Source: Verrucomicrobiaceae bacterium (GTDB lineage: Bacteria; Verrucomicrobiota; Verrucomicrobiia; Verrucomicrobiales; Verrucomicrobiaceae). From it: a stretch of DNA of 64,000 nt. Positions within the stretch are counted from its first letter, which is position 1, and every line of letters starts with the position of its first letter. Positions 49,562 through 58,172 of this stretch are shown here, in pieces. A model generated the notes under the pieces. The model was not told the DNA's origin, made no database searches, and worked only from the letters and a program-made list of their open reading frames with translations. The stretch is taken from positions 248,001 to 312,000 of the forward strand of contig JADJPM010000005.1 in the NCBI GenBank assembly GCA_016713245.1, given 5' to 3'. The translations under genes were made by a program, and so were the position numbers.

Positions 49562-50953
49562 ATGCACCCACCCGGCCTCGTTCACAGCCAAGCTCAAAAA
49601 CCACTCATCAGCACGCAGATGCAGCACCGCCTGCACCTCCTGCAGGCCACCGCGCTGGAACTCCAGCAACTCGTCCAGCAGGAAATGAACCTCAATCCCG
49701 TGCTCGAACTCGATCCTGACGAGCCGCCAGACGACGAAGAACTCGAAAACGAAGACGACTCCGCCTCAGACAACACACCTGACGAACAAGAATGGGACGA
49801 CTACTGGGCCGACGCTCCTCTGCCAAACACCCGCGAAGACCGCGATGAGCAACACCACGAGCACCTCATGCAGTCCATCACCGGCGTCACCTCGCTCAGC
49901 GAGTTTTTGCGTGAGCAAATCACCCTCTGGCCGCAGGACGATCCGCACCTCGCGGGCGATTTGGAGCTCCTGATCGGCTTTTTGGACGAACGAGGCATTT
50001 TGAGCCTCCCGCTCGCCGAAATCGCCACCACGCAAAAAGTGCCGCTCGCACGCATGAAGGCCGCGCAGGCCGTTTTGACCACATTTGACCCGCCAGGCAT
50101 CGGTGCCGACGATTTGCGCCACAGCCTGCTCATTCAACTCGAACGCCGCGAACAATCCGAATCACTCGCCGCAGCCGTTTTGAGCCATCACTTCGACGAT
50201 CTCGCCGCCCGCAGGCTCCCACGCATCGCCCAGGCACTCGGATTCAGCCTCGACGACATCACCCACGCCACGCGAATCATCGCCACGCTCCATCCCTCGC
50301 CCGCCAGCAGCTTCACCACGCCCGTCAGCCCCTATGTCACCACCGATCTCATCGTCGAACGCGAAGGCGAAGGCTGGAAAGCCCTCCTCACCGGCCAGGA
50401 CATGCCGCGCCTGCGCATCAGCCCCGCCTACAAAGCCCTGCTCGCCGAAAGCAGCGCCAAAGACGCCCGCGACTACCTGCGCGACCACATCAAAAGCGGC
50501 AAACAACTCATCAGCACCCTCGCCCAACGCCAGGAAACCCTCCGCCGCATCGCCGAGGAGATCATCAAGTACCAGCCCGACTTCTTCGCCAAAGGCCGCG
50601 CCCATTTGCAACCCCTCACCATGTCTCCCATCGCCCGCGCCCTCGGCGTCCACGAGAGCACCATCAGCCGCGCCATCGCCGGCAAGCACCTCCAGACCCC
50701 GCACGGCCTCTTTGAGCTGCGATTCTTCTTCACTCCAGGCCTCACCACCCGCGCAGGCCCGGATTTGAGCAACACCGCCGTCAAAGAATCTCTCGCCGCC
50801 CTCATCCGCACCGAGGACAAAGCCGCACCTCTCAGCGACACCCGCCTCACCCAACTCCTCGCCACCCAAGGCATCTCCATCGCCCGCCGCACCACCGCCA
50901 AATACCGCGAAGACCTCAGCATCCTGCCAGCGAATCTCCGGCGGCAGTTTTGA
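49562..50953 (+). CDS. rpoN: RNA polymerase sigma-54 factor
   Basis: A 463-residue RpoN with all three regions: the N-terminal activator-interacting helix region (LISTQMQHRLHLLQATALEL then NPVLELD), an acidic linker (PPDDEELENEDDSA), a core-binding domain, the helix-turn-helix VHESTISRAIAGKHLQTPHG and the RpoN box ARRTTAKYRE near 445 (consensus ARRTVAKYRE). It directs transcription from -24/-12 promoters and needs activators such as the NtrC-type protein at 31.6-33.0 kb. The chosen ATG gives the family's usual N-terminus. Confidence 0.95.
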   Translation: MHPPGLVHSQAQKPLISTQMQHRLHLLQATALELQQLVQQEMNLNPVLELDPDEPPDDEELENEDDSASDNTPDEQEWDDYWADAPLPNTREDRDEQHHEHLMQSITGVTSLSEFLREQITLWPQDDPHLAGDLELLIGFLDERGILSLPLAEIATTQKVPLARMKAAQAVLTTFDPPGIGADDLRHSLLIQLERREQSESLAAAVLSHHFDDLAARRLPRIAQALGFSLDDITHATRIIATLHPSPASSFTTPVSPYVTTDLIVEREGEGWKALLTGQDMPRLRISPAYKALLAESSAKDARDYLRDHIKSGKQLISTLAQRQETLRRIAEEIIKYQPDFFAKGRAHLQPLTMSPIARALGVHESTISRAIAGKHLQTPHGLFELRFFFTPGLTTRAGPDLSNTAVKESLAALIRTEDKAAPLSDTRLTQLLATQGISIARRTTAKYREDLSILPANLRRQF

Positions 50954-51323
50954 GCGATGAAACCATCACCCCACCGCCGCCAAGTCCCGTCCCAGCAGCA
51001 CGTCCAATTCCTGTATTCAGATTGAATTCAGCCCTTCCGATGTCTGTGACGACTGCTTTAGGAAATTCCACTGAGGCATGAGAGCGATACAAACCACTAT
51101 CGACCCCATTTTTGCCCATCAACTCATCACGAGCCTTAGTTCAGCAAGGCCTGCACATTTTCGAGCAAGGGTTGAGTTGGTCTTTTCACACCTAACACCC
51201 ATTCCCGAACATTCGTGACAAGATGATCGGCCGCAGTCCCGCCTTCGCAGTTGCGCAGCGCGGGGGTCTCCGCCATTGCTTGCGCCCCACCTTCCCCGCT
51301 TAACCCCAAACCCGTTTCCCGTC
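50954..51323. other. Intergenic region with no gene
   Basis: A gap of 370 bases between rpoN and the homoserine dehydrogenase gene, less GC-rich than its surroundings. The only frame of note is a minus-strand one of 68 codons (50916-51122) with no recognisable start, domain or coding signature, which I consider random. No hairpin with a T run, REP copy or RNA signature was seen; it probably holds the promoter of the dehydrogenase gene. Confidence 0.6.
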
Positions 51324-52643
51324 ATGTCAGTAGCCAGTTCTCCCCGCGTCATTCAGGTCGGCCTTGCCGGACTTGGAAATGTCGGCGCGGGTGTGTTTAA
51401 GAACCTGGAGAAAAACCGCTCCCTCATCACCAAACGCACCGGCGCCGATATCCGCGTGGCTCGCGTGGCCGTTCGCGATCTGAAACGGAAGCGCGATGTG
51501 GAAGTGCCGGACGCGATTTTGACCACGGACTGGCAGGAACTCGTCAACGATCCGGCCATTCCCGTGATCGTCGAATTGATCGGTGGCACCACGACGGCCT
51601 ACGACATGGTTTGCGCGGCCCTGAAGGCCAAAAAGATCGTTGTCACGGGTAACAAGGCTCTCCTCGCCGAGCGCGGCCAGGAGCTTTTCGCGCTCGCGGA
51701 GCAGTGCGGCGTGCCGATTTACTTCGAAGCAGCCGTGGCAGGCGGTATTCCCATCATCCAGGTGCTCCAGGAAGGTCTCGTGGGGAATCACATTCGCTCC
51801 ATTCACGGCATCATCAACGGCACCTGCAATTACATCCTCACCCGCATGAGCCAGGCCGGCCTCAGCTATGCCGATGCGCTGCAAGAGGCTCAGGACAAAG
51901 GTTTTGCCGAGGCAGATCCCTACCTTGATGTGAGCGGCTGGGATGCTGCGCACAAGGCCATCATCCTCGCGTCCTTGAGCTACGGCTTCTGGATTCATCC
52001 CGACAAGATCTGCGTCGAAGGCGTGGACCGCGTGAGCATCACCGATTTCCGATTCGCCGAGCGTCTGGGTTACACGATCAAGCTCCTCTCCGTCATCCGG
52101 GCGGATGAAAACGGCCTCGTCGAAGTCCGCACGCAGCCCACGCTCGTCCCGCTGAGCCATGTGCTCGCCAGCGTCAGCGGCAGCTTCAATGCCGTCCTCG
52201 TGAATGGCGATATCGTCGGCGAAACCCTCTTCTACGGCCGCGGTGCCGGCCAGGACCCGACGAGCAGCAGCGTCATCAGCGATCTCTGTGAAGCCGCCGC
52301 CGTGCTCATGCATGGGGCAAGGCACAGCGGCTTCGTGCCGCACGGCCTCTACGGCAAATCGAAGCCCGTCGATGACACCATTTCGCATCATTACCTGCGC
52401 CTCACCGTCGATGACGTGCCCGGCGTGCTCGCCCAAATCGCCACCGAACTCGGCCAGCGCGGCATCGGCATCTCCAGCATGCTGCAGCCTGAAGATCTCG
52501 AATCCACCACCGGCGAGACCTCCCTCGTCCTCATGGTTCACGACGCCAAGGTCGGCGATATGAAACAGGCTCTCGACGCCCTGCGCGGCCTCAAATGCGT
52601 CCGCGGTGAACCGACGTGGATGCGAGTGGAGACGCTGCAATAA
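51324..52643 (+). CDS. hom: Homoserine dehydrogenase
   Basis: A 439-residue enzyme from ATG 51324 (MSVASSPRVIQVGLAGLGNV). The NAD(P)-binding glycine loop is GLAGLGNVGAG; VVTGNKALLAERGQELF follows, then the substrate-domain signature HGIINGTCNYILTRM and DVSGWDAAHKAIILA. A C-terminal ACT domain (about 360-435, HHYLRLTVDDVPGVLAQIAT) suggests allosteric control by an aspartate-family amino acid. It reduces aspartate semialdehyde to homoserine for threonine and methionine synthesis. It stands alone in its surroundings. Confidence 0.96.
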   Translation: MSVASSPRVIQVGLAGLGNVGAGVFKNLEKNRSLITKRTGADIRVARVAVRDLKRKRDVEVPDAILTTDWQELVNDPAIPVIVELIGGTTTAYDMVCAALKAKKIVVTGNKALLAERGQELFALAEQCGVPIYFEAAVAGGIPIIQVLQEGLVGNHIRSIHGIINGTCNYILTRMSQAGLSYADALQEAQDKGFAEADPYLDVSGWDAAHKAIILASLSYGFWIHPDKICVEGVDRVSITDFRFAERLGYTIKLLSVIRADENGLVEVRTQPTLVPLSHVLASVSGSFNAVLVNGDIVGETLFYGRGAGQDPTSSSVISDLCEAAAVLMHGARHSGFVPHGLYGKSKPVDDTISHHYLRLTVDDVPGVLAQIATELGQRGIGISSMLQPEDLESTTGETSLVLMVHDAKVGDMKQALDALRGLKCVRGEPTWMRVETLQ

Positions 52644-52669
52644 ACGCTCTCCGCGAGAGGACTCGCGGA

Positions 52670-53242
52670 CTACACTCTCAAACAAGCCCTGAAGCCCCTC
52701 ACCGCATAATAAGACTGCGCCCCGTTGTGACCAATGAAGAGGCGATTGTAGCGGCGTTCGCCGTAAAGAGCGCCGCCGAGCTGGCGGATGTCGTCGGGCG
52801 TCTTCAACCAGCTTGAGGTCTTCCGGTCAAACTCGCCGAGCTTTTGCAGGGCGTGGTATTCATCCTCGGTGAGCAGTTCGCCCCCCATCTCGCTGGCCAT
52901 GTCCATGGCGTTATTCTTGGGTTGGTGCTCTTTGCGGGATTCGAGGCCTTTACGATCATAGCAGACGCTCACACGGCCTTTGGGTGTCTCAGGCGAGCAA
53001 TCATAAAAGAGCACCTCCCCCGTTTTTTTGTCCAAACCGACCACATCAGGTTCGCCTCCCGTCTCCTCCATCATTTGCAGCGCCCCCAACTTCGCTGGCT
53101 GCGCATTCAATCGCTCCTCCACCTGCGCCCACTCGATGCCGCGATGACGCGGCATGTTTTGCTCAAACCGGGCTTTCAGGATGGCGAGTAGTTTGTCACG
53201 CTGTTTAGGCGACAATTTCTTCGATGAGGCGGCGCGAGGCAT
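52670..53242 (-). CDS. DUF4256 family protein
   Basis: A 190-residue soluble protein with the DUF4256 pattern: LLAILKARFEQNMPRHRGIE, MEETGGEPDVVGLDKKTGEV, LFYDCSPETPKGRVSVCYDR and the end TPDDIRQLGGALYGERRY, FIGHNGAQSYYAVRGFR. The function of the family is unknown. The gene is convergent with the dehydrogenase gene. Its ATG lies directly beside a VFNL-type hairpin repeat at 53247-53276. Confidence 0.88.
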   Translation of the reverse strand: MPRAASSKKLSPKQRDKLLAILKARFEQNMPRHRGIEWAQVEERLNAQPAKLGALQMMEETGGEPDVVGLDKKTGEVLFYDCSPETPKGRVSVCYDRKGLESRKEHQPKNNAMDMASEMGGELLTEDEYHALQKLGEFDRKTSSWLKTPDDIRQLGGALYGERRYNRLFIGHNGAQSYYAVRGFRACLRV

Positions 53243-53246
53243 CGCA

Positions 53247-53276
53247 GAAAGTGGAACAGGTTTTCAACCTGTTCAA
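53247..53276 (+). repeat. Second hairpin repeat family (VFNL type), copy 1
   Basis: AAAGTGGAACAGG followed by TTTTCAACCTGTTC: a nine-base-pair stem GAACAGGTT/AACCTGTTC with a three-base tip (53254-53274). It starts four bases from the ATG of the DUF4256 gene. The family is unrelated to the REPIN units. Confidence 0.78.
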
Positions 53277-53303
53277 TCCCTGCGGAAAACGCCACTCTCA
53301 ATC

Positions 53304-54089
53304 TCAGAGCTGCGGGCGCACGATGACGATGTCACCGAGGAGCTGCTCCTGCTCGACCTGGAGGTGGTTCAGTTTGATGAGTTCCAGCATGGCCAGGAAG
53401 GTCACGATCACCTCACCACGGCTGGAGGCGCTATTGAAGAGCTCTTCAAAGCGCACGCGACCGCCCTCGGGCACGATGTTCAGCAGTTCCTCGATCTTAT
53501 CAGCCACCGTGAAGCGGTCGTTGACGATCTCGCGGAAGTCGGAGGTGTTCTCAAAGCGCTTCAGGATGCGCTGGAAGGCGCGGATGAGGTCGAAAATGCC
53601 CACCTGGCCGATGCCGACGACGGGTGCTTCGAGGTCCGGCATCTCTGGCGTGGTGGCAAAGAACTCATCACTCTTCACTTCCTGCACGCCGAGGAAGCTG
53701 GCGGCCTCCTTGAACTTCTTGTACTCAACGAGCTGACGGATCAGCTCCCAGCGCGGATCATCCTCATCGGCCTCCTCATCCGGCGGCTGCACATCCTTCG
53801 GCAGCAGTTCGCGGCTCTTGATGTACATCAGGTTGGCCGCCATCACGATGAACTCGCTAGCCAGCTCGATGTTGAGCATCTTGAAGGTATCGATGTAATC
53901 GAGGTACTGCCGCGTGATGCGCTCCATGGAGACATCATAGACATCGATCTCATCCTTCTTGATGAGATAGAGCAGCAGGTCGAGCGGACCTTCGAAGATT
54001 TCGAGCTGGACCTTGTAATCAGAGTCTTCCACGGGGCGTGATTGGAAAGGGGTTGGGTTAAAACTCGCCACGGAAGACGCAGCGGGCAT
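53304..54089 (-). CDS. scpA: Segregation and condensation protein A
   Basis: A 261-residue kleisin-like partner of SMC. The N-terminal SMC-binding helix region is KVQLEIFEGPLDLLLYLIKK with EIDVYDVSMERITRQYLDYI, followed by LASEFIVMAANLMYIKSREL and an acidic linker. The C-terminal winged helix is VIVTFLAMLELIKLNHLQVE. The first 19 residues overlap the queD gene and lack family support; a GTG at 54032 (VEDSDYK) is an alternative start. ScpB is not encoded in the window. Confidence 0.9.
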   Translation of the reverse strand: MPAASSVASFNPTPFQSRPVEDSDYKVQLEIFEGPLDLLLYLIKKDEIDVYDVSMERITRQYLDYIDTFKMLNIELASEFIVMAANLMYIKSRELLPKDVQPPDEEADEDDPRWELIRQLVEYKKFKEAASFLGVQEVKSDEFFATTPEMPDLEAPVVGIGQVGIFDLIRAFQRILKRFENTSDFREIVNDRFTVADKIEELLNIVPEGGRVRFEELFNSASSRGEVIVTFLAMLELIKLNHLQVEQEQLLGDIVIVRPQL

Positions 54090-54423
54090 TCGGCGTCTCG
54101 TGGATGGTGATTTCGGCGAGGCCGGGGAGCTGCGGGGCGAGCTTTTTCCACAGCCAGGCGGCCATGTATTCGATGGTGGGATTTTCCAGGCCCTCGATCT
54201 CGTTCAGGTAACTGTGGTCCAGCAGATCCATCAGCGGCTTCATGGCCTTGGAAATCTCCGCGTGGTCATACACCCAGCCGATGGCCGGATTCACCTCCCC
54301 TTCCACGGCGATTTCCACCTTGAAGCTGTGCCCATGCATCTTCGTGCATTTGTGGGTACTCGGGAGAGTTGGCAGCGTCTGGGCTGCCTCGAAGCGGAAG
54401 TCTTTGATGATGCGGGCTCGCAT
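54058..54423 (-). CDS. queD: 6-carboxy-5,6,7,8-tetrahydropterin synthase (QueD/PTPS family)
   Basis: A 121-residue enzyme: DFRFEAAQTLPTLPSTHKCT with the first zinc His, KMHGHSFKVEIAVEG with the H-G-H zinc pair, VYDHAEISKAMKPLMDLLDH with catalytic Asp/His, and the end PTIEYMAAWLWKKL and ITIHETPNARCVF. The Cys of HKCTKMHGH fits QueD of the queuosine pathway. The gene overlaps scpA by 32 bases, so the two are co-transcribed. Confidence 0.93.
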   Translation of the reverse strand: MRARIIKDFRFEAAQTLPTLPSTHKCTKMHGHSFKVEIAVEGEVNPAIGWVYDHAEISKAMKPLMDLLDHSYLNEIEGLENPTIEYMAAWLWKKLAPQLPGLAEITIHETPNARCVFRGEF

Positions 54424-54589
54424 GGTGGGGGCGGTAAAAGTTGTGCTCTAGTTCGTGGCGAGGCTGCTGATGATTGCAAAGGAGAGTTTGCCTGCACCGA
54501 GACCTGCCATGGGCAAAAAAGCTTGGATTGAAGATGGACAGGACCTTGGCGGCATGTTTTTCCTGATGCTTCACCATTCATTTCCCACC

Positions 54590-56035
54590 ATGAACCGACC
54601 CATGACCTCTCGCCGCGCCTTCATTACGCAGTCCGCCCTCGCCTTCACCGCCCTGTCCGCCAGCCGCGTGCTCGGGGCGAATGAGAAAATCCGCATCGCC
54701 AGCATCGGTCTCGGTGGCCAGGGCACCGGCAATGCCGGACGCATGGCCAAAGTGCCCGGCGTGGAAGTCGTCATGCTTTGCGATCCAGACACCGCGCAGT
54801 TGGAGAAAGCCAAAAAGCTCTTCCCGAATGCCGCCACCACCCAGGACCTGCGCAAGGTCATGGAAGACAAGAGCATCGACGCCGTCGTCGTCTCCACCGG
54901 CAACCACTGGCATGTGCTCGCCGCCATCTGGGCCATGCAGGCCGGCAAGGATGTGTATGTCGAAAAGCCCGTCTCACATAACATCTGGGAAGGTCGCAAG
55001 CTCGTCGAGGCCGCCCGCAAATACGGCCGCATCTGCCAGGGCGGCACGCAGCAGCGCAGCGATCCCATGCAGGATGAGATCAAGGCCTACTTCGACGCCG
55101 GCACGCTCGGCAAGATCAAGTATGTCCGCTGCAATCACTACAGCATGCGCAAGACCATCGGCAAACGTGACACACCCCTCACGCCGCCGCCAAGCGTGAA
55201 CTACGACCTCTGGCTCGGCCCAGCTCAGGACGAGCAACTCTTCCGCGAAAAATTCCACTACGACTGGCATTGGGACTGGAACACCGGCAACGGCGAGATG
55301 GGCAACTGGGGCCCCCATATCCTCGACGACCTGCGCAACGTGATCTTCCGCGACAAGGTGAAGCTCCCAAAGCGTGTCATCGCCGGTGGCGGACGCTTTG
55401 GATGGAATGACGCGGGCGAATCCCCCAACACCCACTTTGCCTACATGGACACGGGCGACATCCCCGTGATCGTCGATTTCCACAACCTCCCCCGCATGAA
55501 GGGCGTGAATGCCCCGGACGTGTATCGCCGCCGCCGCACTGGGGCCTTCCTCATCGTGGAATGCGAGAACGGTTACTACACCGGCAGCCGTGGCGGTGGC
55601 TCCGTCTTTGATGCCGAAGGCAAAAAGGTCCACACCTTCAAAGGCGATGGCGGCAAGACCCACGCGGCCAATTTCATCGACGCCATCCGCAGTCGCAAAT
55701 CGAGCGATCTCAAAGCCGAAGTGGAGGACATTCATTTCTCCAGCGCCTGGTGCCATCTCGCCAATATCTCCTACCGCCTCGGCCAGAAATACGTCCGCGA
55801 GCAGGCCGAGGCCGCTGTGAAGGACTTCCAGCCTTGGAATGATGTCATCGGCGACTTCCATGAGCACCTGAAGAGCAACGAACTGGATGCCTCCACGCTC
55901 AACATCCAGATTGGCCCCATGCTCGAGATCGACGCCGAAAAAGAGACCTTCACCGGCCCCACCGCTACCCCAGAAGCCCTCGCCCTGCTCACCCGCGAGT
56001 ATCGCAAAGGCTACGAAGTGCCGCAGCAGGTGTAG
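54590..56035 (+). CDS. Tat-exported Gfo/Idh/MocA family oxidoreductase
   Basis: A 481-residue protein from ATG 54590. It has a twin-arginine signal (MTSRRAFITQSALAFTALSA), then a Rossmann domain (IRIASIGLGGQGTGNAGRMA, the G-x-G-x-x-G loop) and the dinucleotide/substrate motif VVSTGNHWHVLAAIWAMQAG followed by DVYVEKPVSHN (the E-K-P catalytic Lys). The C-terminal domain contains NWGPHILDDLRNV. Such exported sugar oxidoreductases are abundant in Verrucomicrobiota and Planctomycetota and probably act in periplasmic carbohydrate metabolism. The substrate is unknown. Confidence 0.93.
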   Translation: MNRPMTSRRAFITQSALAFTALSASRVLGANEKIRIASIGLGGQGTGNAGRMAKVPGVEVVMLCDPDTAQLEKAKKLFPNAATTQDLRKVMEDKSIDAVVVSTGNHWHVLAAIWAMQAGKDVYVEKPVSHNIWEGRKLVEAARKYGRICQGGTQQRSDPMQDEIKAYFDAGTLGKIKYVRCNHYSMRKTIGKRDTPLTPPPSVNYDLWLGPAQDEQLFREKFHYDWHWDWNTGNGEMGNWGPHILDDLRNVIFRDKVKLPKRVIAGGGRFGWNDAGESPNTHFAYMDTGDIPVIVDFHNLPRMKGVNAPDVYRRRRTGAFLIVECENGYYTGSRGGGSVFDAEGKKVHTFKGDGGKTHAANFIDAIRSRKSSDLKAEVEDIHFSSAWCHLANISYRLGQKYVREQAEAAVKDFQPWNDVIGDFHEHLKSNELDASTLNIQIGPMLEIDAEKETFTGPTATPEALALLTREYRKGYEVPQQV

Positions 56036-56049
56036 TCACCATGGCGGAA

Positions 56050-56099
56050 GGCGGGATTTCATTCCCGCCGAGGCCTCGAGGCGGGCAGAAATGCCCGCC
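56050..56099 (+). repeat. Paired GC-rich hairpins
   Basis: Two short palindromes in a row, GGCGGGATTTCATTCCCGCC (56050-56069) and GGCGGGCAGAAATGCCCGCC (56080-56099), 14 bases after the oxidoreductase stop. They could end transcription of the convergent genes, but no T run follows. Confidence 0.6.
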
Positions 56100-56124
56100 T
56101 CACTTCATTGCAGCCTCGTTGAAG

Positions 56125-56152
56125 AAAGTGGAACAGATTTTCAACCTGTTCA
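56125..56152 (+). repeat. VFNL-type repeat, copy 2
   Basis: AAAGTGGAACAGATTTTCAA then CCTGTTCA; the same element as copy 1 with a GATT/GGTT mismatch in the stem. On the minus strand it supplies the TGA stop of the 89-residue gene (56150-56152). Confidence 0.75.
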
Positions 56153-56419
56153 TGCCTCGTTTTCAGTCGGCGCCACCGGCTCTTCCGCAACGACCGGCTC
56201 TTCCTCATCCACCACCTCCGCATCTTCCGCAGGCGCATTCACCAGCAGCTCCGCGCCCTGCAGCATCCGGCAGAATTCCTTCTTCGTGACCCGGTAAACC
56301 TTTCCACGGCGATTCGGTGTGCCTTCCATCAGCTTGTACTCGATGGCCAGCCGCTCCCAATGCACGATGCGCACATAGTCATTACCCTTCTTCCACATCT
56401 GGCCTTGTTGCAATTTCAT
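56150..56419 (-). CDS. Small conserved-looking hypothetical protein
   Basis: An 89-residue protein: a basic, hydrophilic domain (WKKGNDYVRIVHWERLAIEY, RRGKVYRVTKKEFCRMLQGA) and an acidic tail (EDAEVVDEEEPVVAEEPVA). I do not recognise the family. The compact first 60 residues look folded, whereas the tail is likely disordered. Its stop codon is part of the VFNL repeat. It sits 45 bases from the methyltransferase stop in the same orientation. Confidence 0.68.
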   Translation of the reverse strand: MKLQQGQMWKKGNDYVRIVHWERLAIEYKLMEGTPNRRGKVYRVTKKEFCRMLQGAELLVNAPAEDAEVVDEEEPVVAEEPVAPTENEA

Positions 56420-56464
56420 TGGCTGCTGCCTAGCGCCGGAGACCCGCGCATGCCAGAGGAGATT

Positions 56465-57262
56465 TCACTCCCGGCGGAAGCACCACGAGCGATACGATAG
56501 CTCACCCCCGCGAAGCGCCTCATACACGCGGGAGCCGGGAATCCCGGCAAAGTCACGCCCCAGCGCATGGAGAAAGCCCGGTAGCCGCTGCACGATCAGC
56601 GCCTGACTTCGATTCGCATTCAGATCCATGCCGCGCAGCACCTCGGCGTTGATGATTCTCGTCTGCACGACACGCATTGACGCTTCAGCGATGGCTTTCT
56701 CCCAGGCTTGGAAGTCCGGCTCAAAACGAAAATCCGCATACAGAAAGTGCCCGCCGGGTCGCAGCACTCGCGCCACCTCCGCCAAGAAGCCGGGAAAGTC
56801 CGGGTAGCAGTGAGAGGCCTCCACATTGATCACCGCATCGAGTGACGCATCACCGAAGGGCAAACGCTGAGCATCTCCTTGAGTGAAGGTGAGGCCAGGG
56901 ATCGCGTGACGCCGCTGGCAGAAGCCGATGCCCGTGGGATTCAGATCGAGCCCCGTGTAGGCCGCTGGCTGCATCGTTCGCATGATCCACGAAGCACCAC
57001 CGCCATGGCCACAACTCACCTCCAGCACCGTTTTGCCCTTCAAATCCACCTGCGAGGCCACCTGATGGTAAAGCTGGATGCAGCCGCGATTCACTTCATC
57101 GGCCTCGTCGAGCTTCAAACCGACCGGTGGATCCGTTTCGAAGGCGTAGTTCAAAAACAGCACCTCCTCGCTCCGCAGCCGTCGCGTGAGAAAGGGATAC
57201 CACATCCGCCAGATGGCTTTGCGGATGCTGGGGATGGAGAAAAGGCGTTCGAGCAGGGACAT
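56465..57262 (-). CDS. Class I SAM-dependent methyltransferase
   Basis: A 265-residue protein. Motif I is TVLEVSCGHGGGASWIMRTM, motif II GLDLNPTGIGFCQRRH, motif III DAVINVEASHCYPDFPGFLA and motif IV LRPGGHFLYADFR. The overall pattern resembles the UbiE and phthiotriol-type C-methyltransferases that act on lipid or polyketide substrates. The N-terminal 40 residues are basic and aromatic, possibly membrane-facing. There are no pathway genes beside it. Confidence 0.85.
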   Translation of the reverse strand: MSLLERLFSIPSIRKAIWRMWYPFLTRRLRSEEVLFLNYAFETDPPVGLKLDEADEVNRGCIQLYHQVASQVDLKGKTVLEVSCGHGGGASWIMRTMQPAAYTGLDLNPTGIGFCQRRHAIPGLTFTQGDAQRLPFGDASLDAVINVEASHCYPDFPGFLAEVARVLRPGGHFLYADFRFEPDFQAWEKAIAEASMRVVQTRIINAEVLRGMDLNANRSQALIVQRLPGFLHALGRDFAGIPGSRVYEALRGGELSYRSWCFRRE

Positions 57263-57344
57263 GGCAGAGCCTTAGCTCATCTCGGAGGACCACGATGATG
57301 AAAAATGGAGAAGCGAACTGGAAAACCTGCCTCTCCATGCTCGA

Positions 57345-58172
57345 ATGCACCGCATGTGGTGGTCCTATCAAGATGTGGCGGAAGCCAAAGCACGCGTGCA
57401 GCGCGAGATCGCGAAGCGGAAGAAGAAGGGCGAGCGCTTTGATGCGCTGCTGCCGCAAACGACGGGGAAAAAACTCTGCACCACCTTTTGGGGCCAGGCA
57501 TGGTGCCGGAACCTCGAAACCTACCAGGAGTATGAATCTCGCCTGCCGCGAGGCCGCAGCTACTTCCGCCAAGGAAACGTGTACAACCTCGTCATCGAAT
57601 CGGAGAAGGTCACGGCGGTCGTCGCGGGCTCGGAGCTGTATGACACGCAGGTCTTCATCCAGCCGCTGAAGGCTTCGAAATGGCAGGACATCGTCGAAAA
57701 GTGCGAGGGGCAAGTCGGCTCGATGCTCGATCTGATGGCGGGTAAGCTCGGCGATGGGGTGATGAGCGTGCTGAGTGATGCGGAGGACGGCCTGTTCCCC
57801 AAGCCGAAGGAAATCCGCTTCGTCTGCTCCTGCCCGGACCATGCGGACATGTGCAAACATGTCTCCGCCGTGCTCTACGCCGTGGGCGTGCTGCTCGACG
57901 GCCAGCCGGAGTTGCTCTTCAAGCTGCGCGGTGTCGATGGCGCAGATCTCCTCGCGAAGGCCAAAGACGCCGCTTTGACCGGTGTCACCGAAAATGCCGG
58001 TGAACTGGCCGGAGCTGATCTCAGCGCTATCTTCGGCATCGAACTCGGTGAGATCGAAGAGCCCGTCAAAGAGGTCAAGAAGGTCAAGGCAGTCAAGAAA
58101 GCCGCCAAAAAGGCCGCAAAGCCCAAGACGAGTGAAAAGCCTGCGAAGCGCCCGCGTTCTCGCGGGGCATGA
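57345..58172 (+). CDS. SWIM zinc-finger protein
   Basis: A 275-residue protein starting MHRMWWSYQDVAEAKARVQR, the layout of bacterial SWIM proteins (compare the RWW start). The metal-binding SWIM motif is VCSCPDHADMCKHVSAVLYA near 165. The C-terminal 50 residues are lysine/alanine-rich (VKKVKAVKKAAKKAAKPK) and would bind nucleic acid. Related proteins often sit beside SNF2-type helicases; here the neighbour is a sulfatase, whose ATG overlaps the stop by four bases. Confidence 0.9.
   Translation: MHRMWWSYQDVAEAKARVQREIAKRKKKGERFDALLPQTTGKKLCTTFWGQAWCRNLETYQEYESRLPRGRSYFRQGNVYNLVIESEKVTAVVAGSELYDTQVFIQPLKASKWQDIVEKCEGQVGSMLDLMAGKLGDGVMSVLSDAEDGLFPKPKEIRFVCSCPDHADMCKHVSAVLYAVGVLLDGQPELLFKLRGVDGADLLAKAKDAALTGVTENAGELAGADLSAIFGIELGEIEEPVKEVKKVKAVKKAAKKAAKPKTSEKPAKRPRSRGA

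Noticed and set aside
50916..51122. A 68-codon minus-strand frame downstream of rpoN
   Set aside because: It overlaps the end of rpoN, has no recognisable family, and its codon use is not gene-like.
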